From NCBI GenBank assembly GCA_037446395.1, contig JBBIIP010000047.1:1-10737 (forward strand): 10,737 bases of DNA, written 5' to 3'. Under the pieces are notes generated by a model, which was not told the DNA's origin, did no database searches, and worked only from the letters and a program-made list of their open reading frames with translations. The DNA comes from JAAYJT01 sp037446395. GTDB lineage: Bacteria; Bacteroidota; Bacteroidia; Bacteroidales; JAAYJT01. The stretch's first letter is position 1. Every line of letters begins with the position of its first letter. This document shows positions 1 through 5,745 of the stretch, piece by piece. The translations under genes were made by a program, and so were the position numbers.

Positions 1-54
1 TAGAGCAGCGCATTCGTAATGCGCGGGTCGTGGGTTCGAGTCCCATGAGTGGCT
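1..54 (+). tRNA. tRNA-Thr(CGU), 5' end cut by the window edge
   Basis: Reads ACG threonine codons. Visible parts are the end of the D arm (1-6), the anticodon stem GCGCA/TGCGC (8-12 and 20-24) around the 7-base loop TTCGTAA with anticodon CGT at 15-17, a T arm with the TTCGAGT loop, and the 3' acceptor strand GAGTGGC (47-53) followed by discriminator T54. The 5' acceptor strand and most of the D arm lie outside the window. A complete CCA is not encoded (T54 is followed by CA then A-rich DNA), so CCA would be added after transcription. The gene runs towards the oppositely oriented tRNA-Arg gene. Confidence 0.93.
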
Positions 55-59
55 CAAAA

Positions 60-87
60 AAAAGAGATGGTGGCGAACATCTCTTTT
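60..87. terminator. Shared bidirectional terminator between two convergent tRNA genes
   Basis: A perfect 10-bp inverted repeat, AAAAGAGATG (60-69) and CATCTCTTTT (78-87), surrounds an 8-base loop. It is preceded by an A run and ends in a T run, so on either strand it reads as a stem followed by U residues. It fills the gap between the 3' ends of tRNA-Thr and tRNA-Arg, where one terminator serving both is expected. Termination itself is inferred from structure. Confidence 0.75.
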
Positions 88-88
88 G

Positions 89-160
89 TAGCCCCACCAG
101 GAATCGAACCTGGATTTAAAGTTTAGGAAACTTCCGTTCTATCCGTTGAACTATAGGGCC
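89..160 (-). tRNA. tRNA-Arg(CCU)
   Basis: Reads AGG arginine codons. On the minus strand the gene starts at 160 with acceptor GGCCCTA, followed by TA and the D stem GTTC/GAAC. The anticodon loop TTCCTAA carries CCT. The T arm is CCAGG-TTCGATT-CCTGG, and the 3' acceptor strand TGGGGCT ends with discriminator A at 89. As written, the acceptor has two G-U wobbles, at pair 1-72 and pair 6-67. CCA is not encoded. It converges on tRNA-Thr with a shared hairpin between them. Confidence 0.93.
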
Positions 161-171
161 GTAATTTGCAC

Positions 172-184
172 TGCAAAATTAATA
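172..184 (-). promoter_or_regulatory. Promoter -7 region of tRNA-Arg
   Basis: The minus strand reads TATTAATTTTGCA and contains TAATTTTG (174-181), an exact match to the Bacteroidota -7 consensus TAnnTTTG. It lies 11 bp upstream of the mature tRNA-Arg 5' end. The same 13 bases precede tRNA-Asn at the other end of the window. I found no good -33 TTG element at the usual spacing. Confidence 0.5.
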
Positions 185-233
185 AATTCATCAAACCACA
201 GTATTTATTGCCCAACCCTTGATTGAAAGTTGC

Positions 234-241
234 TACTTTTG
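234..241 (+). promoter_or_regulatory. Candidate -7 element for the FISUMP gene
   Basis: TACTTTTG matches the Bacteroidota -7 consensus TAnnTTTG and ends 23 bp before the ATG at 265, giving a short leader. A TTG at 208-210 could be the -33 element, but its 23-bp spacing is longer than typical. Inferred from motif only. Confidence 0.4.
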
Positions 242-264
242 TCCAACTTTTAACATGGTTTTGA

Positions 265-819
265 ATGGTTTTTAAAATTTCTCTCATTTTCCTCCTGGTT
301 TTGGAGGTCAGTATAAAAAGCTCTAAGGCACAAACATTTGGCAAATTTGTAGATGTGCGTGACGGGAAAGAATACAAAACAATCATCCTAGGCAAACAGG
401 AATGGTTGGCAACAAACCTGAACCATCAAACAAAAAACAGCTGGTGCTATAACAACGAAGCATCAAATTGTGAAAAGTATGGCCGCCTGTATTCATATCG
501 GGATGCCGAAAAAGCATGCCCCGGAGGCTGGCGGCTGCCGGGCGAAAACGACTGGACTGTATTATTAAACTATGCAGGGGCCGAAAATAATGCGATTGAA
601 TTAACACAGGGTGGTCGAACCGGATTCAATGCTACCTATGCAGGAGTGCGCTATGAAAACGGAAACTTTAATCACATGGGCGAATACGGTTATTTCTGGA
701 GCCGCGCCCGCAACAACGAAGCTGCCTGGGTATATACTTTTTCGCCAGGAGTTCCAACAGTTCATCGAATCCGGAGTTTTCCGGCAACAGGATTTTCGGT
801 GCGATGTATTCGCAGATAG
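265..819 (+). CDS. Secreted FISUMP-domain protein (Fib_succ_major, TIGR02145-like)
   Basis: A 184-residue protein with a probable Sec signal peptide: a hydrophobic stretch at residues 4-15 and a likely cleavage after K21-A22 (KAQ). It therefore probably acts in the periplasm or outside the cell. Residues ~28-184 fit the Fibrobacter succinogenes major paralogous domain. They show an early DGKEYKTIILGKQEWLATN block (33-51), a YGRLY/CPGGWRLP block (72-92), a GYFWS motif (142-146), and the closing FSVRCIR (177-183). Four cysteines remain after the signal peptide (61, 69, 85, 181) and could form disulfides. The domain is common and often multicopy in Bacteroidota and Fibrobacteres surface proteins, but its molecular function is unknown. 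This is a minimal single-domain form with no visible anchor or sorting domain. The start at 265 is favoured because an earlier ATG at 255 is out of frame and stops after six codons. Ends 17 bp from the convergent metG. Confidence 0.85.
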   Translation: MVFKISLIFLLVLEVSIKSSKAQTFGKFVDVRDGKEYKTIILGKQEWLATNLNHQTKNSWCYNNEASNCEKYGRLYSYRDAEKACPGGWRLPGENDWTVLLNYAGAENNAIELTQGGRTGFNATYAGVRYENGNFNHMGEYGYFWSRARNNEAAWVYTFSPGVPTVHRIRSFPATGFSVRCIRR

Positions 820-831
820 ACTAATTCTATC
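815..831. terminator. Weak hairpin between convergent FISUMP gene and metG
   Basis: A 6-bp inverted repeat, GATAGA (815-820) and TCTATC (826-831), with a 5-base loop. It overlaps the FISUMP stop codon and sits just beyond the metG stop. It is AT-rich and lacks a clear U tract, so a terminator role is only a guess from position. Confidence 0.22.
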
Positions 832-836
832 CGCTA

Positions 837-2927
837 TTATTTAATTTCGCTACCGTTTTCAATTTTCTCCTCCGGACCAATCAGATATAATTTCCCAGAT
901 GGGTCTTGGGCAGTGAGTATCATTCCGTGCGATTCAATACCTCTGATACTGCGGGGGGCCAGGTTTACAAGCAGGCAGATTTGCTTGCCGATGATTTCGT
1001 CTGGCTCAAAAAACTCAGCAATACCCGACACAACTGTTCTTATATCAAAGCCGGTATTAATTTTCAGTTTGAGCAACTTCTGGGTTTTTTCGACTTTTTC
1101 TGCCTCTAAAATCGTTCCGGTGCGGATATCCATATTGGAAAAATCCTCATAGGAAATCATTGGTTTTGAGGGGTTTATATTTGGAGCTTCCATACTGTTC
1201 TCAAGTTTTGTGTTTTGAAGTTTTTCGATCTGTTTGCTGATGGCTTCGTCCTCGATTCGTTCGAACAGCAATTCGGGTGGATTTAGTTGATGGCCGGATT
1301 TTAAAATTTCGGCACTGCCTGCGGAATTCCAGCCCGACCCATCAAGGTTGAGCATTTTAAAAATTCTTTTGGCAGTGTAGGGTAAAAATGGTTGCGAAAG
1401 TATGGCCAGGTTGGCACATACCTGCAAGGATACATTGAGGATGGTTCGCACCCTGTTTTCGTCAGTTTTATACACCTTCCAGGGTTCGGTTTCGGTGAGG
1501 TATTTGTTGCCTAACCGTGCCAGGTTCATCAGCTCGGCAAGGGCCTCTCTGAATCGGTATTGCTCAAGGCTTGCTTCGATCTTGTCTGGGAATATGCCAA
1601 GTTGCACAATTACCTGATTGTCGGTTTCTTTAAGTTCATCAATGGCAGGAACTTTCCCTTCGAAATATTTTTGTGTAAGCACCAGGGTTCGGTTGATCAA
1701 ATTTCCGTAGATGGCCAGCAGCTCACTGTTGTGGCGGGTCTGAAAGTCTTTCCATGTAAAGTCATTGTCTTTGGTTTCGGGCGCATTTGCCGTAAGCACA
1801 TACCGAAGCACATCCTGCTTGCCAATAAACTCCTGCAAATATTCATGCAACCACACTGCCCAATTGCGCGAGGTACTGATTTTGTCGCCTTCGAGGTTCA
1901 GAAATTCGTTGGCCGGAACATTGTCGGGTAAAATATAAGAACCCTCGGCCTTAAGCATAGAAGGAAATACGATGCAATGAAAGACAATATTATCCTTGCC
2001 GATGAAATGAACAAGTTTTGTGTTCTTGTCTTTCCAATAGGGCGCCCAATCAACCCTTTTGTCTGATCCTGCTTTTTTAAGTTCCTGATTTTTTATTTCA
2101 GCCCACTCTCTCGTGGCCGAAATATACCCGATGGGAGCATCAAACCAAACATAAAGCACTTTTCCTTCCGCTTCGGCCAGTGGCACTTTTACACCCCAAT
2201 CCAGGTCGCGGGTAACCGCCCGCGGTTGCAGGCCGTGGTCTAACCACGATTTGCACTGGCCATACACATTTATTTTCCAATCGTCTTTATGATCCTCAAT
2301 GATCCATTTGCGCAACCAGTCCGAATATTTATCGAGTGGCAAAAACCAATGTTTTGTTTCTTTTAGCACCGGTTGATTACCGCTCAATGTTGAGTGGGGA
2401 TTAATCAGCTCGGTTGGGCTGAGCGAAGTGCCACAGCTTTCGCATTGGTCGCCATAAGCTTTTTCGTTGCTGCAATAGGGGCAGGTTCCAATCACATAAC
2501 GGTCGGCAAGAAACTGATTTTGTTCCTCATCGTAAAGCTGCATGGTTAATTTTTCGATGAATTCTCCTTTGTCATAGAGCGATTTAAAGAAATCGGATGC
2601 AGTTTGATGATGAATAGAATTTGAAGTTCGACTGTAAATATCGAAAGTAATGCCAAAATCATGAAAAGCATTTTTAATGATCCTATGATATTTGTCAACC
2701 ACCTGCTGGGGCGAAATGCCTTCCTTCCGGGCCTTGATGCTGATAGGCACGCCATGCTCATCGCTTCCGCAAATGAAGATTACATCTTTGTTTTTAAGCC
2801 GCAGGTAACGAACATAAATGTCGGCCGGAATGTACACCCCTGCCAGGTGGCCGATATGTACAGGGCCGTTGGCATAAGGTAAGGCAGCAGTTACAGTATA
2901 ACGCTGAGGGTTATTTGAGTGGAACAT
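837..2927 (-). CDS. metG: Methionyl-tRNA synthetase with C-terminal tRNA-binding domain
   Basis: Class I aminoacyl-tRNA synthetase that joins methionine to tRNA-Met using ATP, in the cytoplasm. The 696-residue length and domain order match full-length bacterial MetG. The N-terminal Rossmann catalytic domain has the exact HIGH signature at residues 24-27. The connective domain has a zinc knuckle with Cys149, Cys152, Cys162 and Cys165. The second ATP signature is KISTS at 349-353, a usual KMSKS variant. An alpha-helical anticodon-binding domain (~390-560) follows. The C-terminal Trbp111/EMAP-II-like domain (~591-696, from YEDFSNMDIRTG) binds tRNA and promotes dimers. A linker of about 30 polar residues (~560-590) precedes it. 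All key motifs are intact. The gene is transcribed divergently from ldcA and converges on the FISUMP gene with a 17-bp gap. The start at 2927 gives a normal short N-terminus ahead of the YTVTAALPYANGPVHIGH region. Confidence 0.98.
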   Translation of the reverse strand: MFHSNNPQRYTVTAALPYANGPVHIGHLAGVYIPADIYVRYLRLKNKDVIFICGSDEHGVPISIKARKEGISPQQVVDKYHRIIKNAFHDFGITFDIYSRTSNSIHHQTASDFFKSLYDKGEFIEKLTMQLYDEEQNQFLADRYVIGTCPYCSNEKAYGDQCESCGTSLSPTELINPHSTLSGNQPVLKETKHWFLPLDKYSDWLRKWIIEDHKDDWKINVYGQCKSWLDHGLQPRAVTRDLDWGVKVPLAEAEGKVLYVWFDAPIGYISATREWAEIKNQELKKAGSDKRVDWAPYWKDKNTKLVHFIGKDNIVFHCIVFPSMLKAEGSYILPDNVPANEFLNLEGDKISTSRNWAVWLHEYLQEFIGKQDVLRYVLTANAPETKDNDFTWKDFQTRHNSELLAIYGNLINRTLVLTQKYFEGKVPAIDELKETDNQVIVQLGIFPDKIEASLEQYRFREALAELMNLARLGNKYLTETEPWKVYKTDENRVRTILNVSLQVCANLAILSQPFLPYTAKRIFKMLNLDGSGWNSAGSAEILKSGHQLNPPELLFERIEDEAISKQIEKLQNTKLENSMEAPNINPSKPMISYEDFSNMDIRTGTILEAEKVEKTQKLLKLKINTGFDIRTVVSGIAEFFEPDEIIGKQICLLVNLAPRSIRGIESHGMILTAQDPSGKLYLIGPEEKIENGSEIK

Positions 2928-2961
2928 AAATACAATTGGCTTGTGGTTCTTTGCAACGCAA

Positions 2962-2969
2962 CAAAGATA
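2962..2969 (-). promoter_or_regulatory. Candidate -7 element for metG
   Basis: The minus strand reads TATCTTTG, an exact match to TAnnTTTG, 34 bp upstream of the metG ATG. No clear -33 TTG is present at the usual distance. It lies in the 142-bp divergent metG/ldcA intergenic region. On the ldcA side only a near match, TAATTTTA (3038-3045), is seen. Confidence 0.42.
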
Positions 2970-3069
2970 TACGTTTTTCGACGAAATCCGGGTTGCAGCT
3001 GCCCACAGGGTGCATTTCAGCCGATTTGTAAATTGTATAATTTTACCAAACTTTTAATTTTTTAGACAA

Positions 3070-4101
3070 ATGATTACCCCTCCATATCTTCGCAAGGGCG
3101 ATCGCGTTGGCATCGTTGCGCCTGCCCGCTTTGTGAATCCCGAAGAAATTGAACCCGCTATCGCGCAAATCGAACAATGGGGTGTCGAGGTGGTTAGAGG
3201 GGCCAATCTATATGCCCGGCACAACCAGTCTGCCGGCACCGATGAACAGCGTATCGCAGACCTGCAGGCAATGATGGACAATGATACTATATCCGCAATC
3301 ATTTGTGCAAGAGGAGGTTATGGAACGATCCGCATCATCGACAAACTCGATTTTCGCCACCTTGTTTCTCGTCCGAAATGGATAGTCGGCTACAGCGATA
3401 TAACGGTGTTGCATTCGCATCTCGAAAAACAATTGAACCTTGAAAGCCTGCATGCCCCCATGCTTTTGGGATATGATGGCCGTAGTGACTCCGTGGCCAG
3501 TATGGAAATGTTGCGCAAGGCTTTGTTTGGTGAAGCACTGGAATATAAAATTTTGCCTGGAAGATTTTCGCGAAGCGGTTCAGCGCAAGCAACCCTAACT
3601 GGCGGAAATCTTTCGCTGCTAATTGCCCTGGCGGGCTCTGAATCGGAAGTGAATACAAACGAGAAAGTGCTTTTTATCGAAGATGTTGATGAGTATCTAT
3701 ATCATATTGATCGAATGATGCATCAACTGAAACGCAGTGGCAAACTCAAAAACCTGGCGGGCTTGGTGGTGGGTGGTTTGTCGAAAATGCGTGATAATAA
3801 ATTGCCATTCGGAAAAACTGCCGAAGAAATTATTTTCGAAGCGGTTGAAGAATACGATTTTCCAGTACTTGTGGGCTTTCCGGCTGGTCATGACGCACTC
3901 AATTACCCGCTTATCATGGGAAGAACCATTCATCTGACAGTGGGGAAAGAGATTGCCAATCTGCAATTTCATCAAAAAACAGCCGGAAGCAGCCAAAGCA
4001 AGACAGCGTTTAAGTTCTTCAAGAGTTTGTTTTTCATCTCGGCGCTGTTTGCAATGATTTACTTCCTTTACTACTTTGCCGTTACGCTTTTACTCAAATA
4101 A
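3070..4101 (+). CDS. ldcA: LD-carboxypeptidase (peptidase S66) with C-terminal membrane segment
   Basis: Cleaves the terminal D-Ala from murein tetrapeptides (an L,D-peptide bond) during peptidoglycan recycling. The first ~300 residues are a complete S66 protein: the N-terminal PPYLRKGDRVGIVAPA block (4-19), ARGGYGT (80-86), and the nucleophile motif GYSDIT with Ser109. The other triad members fit the family: Glu204 in LFIEDVDEY and His274 in GFPAGHD. TGGNLSLL (177-184) is also conserved. The odd part is the tail. After the fold ends near residue 300, a Lys/Ser-rich linker (~302-319) leads to a hydrophobic helix of about 20 residues (320-341) and a final Lys. Characterised LdcA enzymes are soluble and cytoplasmic, so this copy may be a tail-anchored membrane form with its active site on the cytoplasmic side (inference). 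Two bases separate its stop from the yraN start, so the two are surely cotranscribed. Confidence 0.93.
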   Translation: MITPPYLRKGDRVGIVAPARFVNPEEIEPAIAQIEQWGVEVVRGANLYARHNQSAGTDEQRIADLQAMMDNDTISAIICARGGYGTIRIIDKLDFRHLVSRPKWIVGYSDITVLHSHLEKQLNLESLHAPMLLGYDGRSDSVASMEMLRKALFGEALEYKILPGRFSRSGSAQATLTGGNLSLLIALAGSESEVNTNEKVLFIEDVDEYLYHIDRMMHQLKRSGKLKNLAGLVVGGLSKMRDNKLPFGKTAEEIIFEAVEEYDFPVLVGFPAGHDALNYPLIMGRTIHLTVGKEIANLQFHQKTAGSSQSKTAFKFFKSLFFISALFAMIYFLYYFAVTLLLK

Positions 4102-4103
4102 TT

Positions 4104-4469
4104 ATGGCAGAACACAATGAGCTCGGAAAAACGGGAGAGCAGCTTGCCCGGGAGTATCTGATTTCCAGGGGATACAAGATACTCGAAACCAATTGGCGTT
4201 TGGGAAAAGATGAAATTGATCTGATTGCCAGGGATAGAGACCAGCTCGTGGTGGTGGAGGTAAAAACCCGCACAAGCAACATATTGGTTGAACCTGAAGC
4301 GGCTGTGGCCAAAGAAAAACAACGAATGTTGGTTCGCGGCGCCAACAACTATGTGCAGCGACATAACATCAACGCCGAGGTGCGTTTCGACATTCTTTCG
4401 ATCATCATTTCAAAAGACAAGCACCACATCAAGCACATTCCTGATGCTTTTTACCCTACGATGTTTTAA
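4104..4469 (+). CDS. yraN: YraN / UPF0102 family protein, endonuclease-like fold
   Basis: A 121-residue protein, the usual length for UPF0102. The family has a PD-(D/E)XK nuclease-like fold with no firmly established role. The metal-binding and catalytic pattern is visible as E37-I38-D39 (DEIDLIARD) and E52-V53-K54 within VVVEVKTRT, with the N-terminal helix GKTGEQLAREYL (8-19) and the DNWRLG-like strand (NWRLGKDEID, 30-39) typical of the family. The closing VRFDILSI (93-100) is also conserved. It starts 2 bp after ldcA and probably depends on ldcA transcription and translational coupling. It converges on the usp gene with a 9-bp gap. The family assignment is firm; a nuclease activity is inferred from the conserved residues only. 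Confidence 0.94.
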   Translation: MAEHNELGKTGEQLAREYLISRGYKILETNWRLGKDEIDLIARDRDQLVVVEVKTRTSNILVEPEAAVAKEKQRMLVRGANNYVQRHNINAEVRFDILSIIISKDKHHIKHIPDAFYPTMF

Positions 4470-4479
4470 CCGATAGGGT
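4453..4479. terminator. Hairpin spanning the yraN/usp convergent junction
   Basis: ACCCTA (4453-4458) pairs with TAGGGT (4474-4479), extended inward by a CG/CG pair across a one-base bulge, leaving a loop of about 10 bases that contains the yraN stop. The + strand continues TATTTCG, a weak U tract. It overlaps the end of yraN and touches the stop codon of the opposite gene. Likely role is termination of yraN transcription; evidence is structural only. Confidence 0.32.
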
Positions 4480-5597
4480 TATTTCGACCGGAAAATAAAA
4501 ATTGGCTTGTTGAATCGCCTGAGCGCCCGCTTGGTAATGCTTGGGGCGAAGAAATGATTAAAAAGGTTCTGTTTATGGGTGCAAAGTGCCACCAATCCAA
4601 CATTGTGGTTTCGCATGTATGATTCAAGGCCGGTCAATATATCGTCGCTCACCAGGATTGAACATGCTAGCTTCTGGCCTGGAAAATCTTCCTTAAAGCT
4701 TAGTTGCAGCGACTCCATTTTAATCGGATCCCATGGCTTTTTTCGGCCGATGCTAACATGTACGCAATGCAGATTGATTTTGAACGGCATACTGAAATTA
4801 AGCAGTTTGTGTAGGGCGATGACATCGTTTTCATCAAAGTCGGTTGCGTAAAGAATATTCTTGGTTTTTTCAATACCCTTGTAAAGAGCAGTTGCCGGGA
4901 TAGCCAATATTGGTACCTGAAGTTTATCAATCAACTTTGAAGCCACACTGCCAAAAATTTCTTTTGTTTTTTCACCTACTCCGTGCGTACCTAAAACCAC
5001 CAGTCCGGGCTTATATTTTTCGCAGAATTCGACGATGGCATCGTCTGCAAAACCACTTGCCAGCGAATAAGATACCGTTACTCCGGTAATGTTTTTGTCG
5101 GCAACTTCTTTTTTGAGTTGATCCCGCATCTGAATCATCTGGTTCTTTGCCCGGATTTCGATCTCTTCAAAATATTTATCGTAATTCAATTGATACATAT
5201 GCGATCCTTCATAGGCCGGAATATCAAGAATTGGTTTAAAATGTGCATGAAGGAGTTTGACCTCAGCTTTGAACTTTTCCGCTAAACCAATTGCATACCG
5301 GCATGCATTCATTGAGTATTCTGAAAAATCGACAGGAACCAGGATGCGCCGCACACTATGCAATTGTTTTACGGTCTTTTCTTTTCCAAGTCCTGACTTT
5401 TCTTTCAACGTTTCGATCAACTTCAAGGCCCGGGGAACCTCCTTATCCCTGACTTTCAATTTAACACCACCAAAATTGGGTTGAACGAAGTTGGCTCCGG
5501 TAATGAAACAATCAATCCCTGCAGCTTCGAGCTGGGTTTTTAGTATGATGGCCCTGCCGTAGGTGTGTATCGCAATGGTTGTGAGTTTGTCTTTCAT
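4479..5597 (-). CDS. DUF2007-Usp-Usp fusion, universal stress protein
   Basis: A 372-residue cytoplasmic protein with three parts. Residues ~5-64 resemble DUF2007 (PF09413-type small domain), seen in TTIAIHTYGRAIILKTQLEAAGI, then a GGVKLKVRDKEVPRALKLIE ending. Residues ~83-234 form a canonical universal stress domain starting RRILVPVDFSEYS. Its ATP-binding motif G-2x-G-9x-G-S is intact at Gly203, Gly206, Gly216 and Ser217. Residues ~245-370 form a second Usp domain (NILYATDFDEND...), where the equivalent motif reads Cys339-TH-Lys342-9x-Pro352-Ser353, so all three glycines are lost and nucleotide binding is doubtful. Tandem Usp proteins with one degenerate half are common in Bacteroidota; the attached DUF2007 domain is less usual. 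Usp proteins help survival under starvation and stress, but the target here is unknown. Divergent from the pseudouridine synthase gene, 148 bp apart; no strong promoter motif is seen on its side. Confidence 0.92.
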   Translation of the reverse strand: MKDKLTTIAIHTYGRAIILKTQLEAAGIDCFITGANFVQPNFGGVKLKVRDKEVPRALKLIETLKEKSGLGKEKTVKQLHSVRRILVPVDFSEYSMNACRYAIGLAEKFKAEVKLLHAHFKPILDIPAYEGSHMYQLNYDKYFEEIEIRAKNQMIQMRDQLKKEVADKNITGVTVSYSLASGFADDAIVEFCEKYKPGLVVLGTHGVGEKTKEIFGSVASKLIDKLQVPILAIPATALYKGIEKTKNILYATDFDENDVIALHKLLNFSMPFKINLHCVHVSIGRKKPWDPIKMESLQLSFKEDFPGQKLACSILVSDDILTGLESYMRNHNVGLVALCTHKQNLFNHFFAPSITKRALRRFNKPIFIFRSK

Positions 5598-5715
5598 GCC
5601 TCAGGATTTTTAAAACAACTCTAAAAATACGAAATATTTTTTAAGTTTTTGCCCAACCTATTCATTATAATTGAAAAGAAACCCCATTTACCATGGCCGG
5701 CAATGATTTGTTTCG

Positions 5716-5723
5716 TATTTTTG
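5716..5723 (+). promoter_or_regulatory. Candidate -7 element for the pseudouridine synthase gene
   Basis: TATTTTTG matches TAnnTTTG exactly and ends 22 bp before the ATG at 5746, implying a very short leader. No TTG is seen at the proper -33 distance. It lies in the divergent usp/pseudouridine synthase intergenic region (5598-5745). Confidence 0.42.
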
Positions 5724-5745
5724 CAGGCTAAATTTCAGAAAATCA

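Noticed and set aside
1..160. tRNA genes at the window edge as an integration site for a mobile element
   Set aside because: No integrase, no direct repeat of a tRNA 3' end within the window, and the flanking genes are housekeeping.
255..275. Earlier ATG upstream of the FISUMP gene as its start
   Set aside because: It is out of frame and reaches a stop after six codons; the ATG at 265 gives a proper signal peptide.
123..395. 90-residue minus-strand frame across the left intergenic region
   Set aside because: It runs through the tRNA-Arg gene and antisense to the FISUMP signal peptide region, with no recognisable features.
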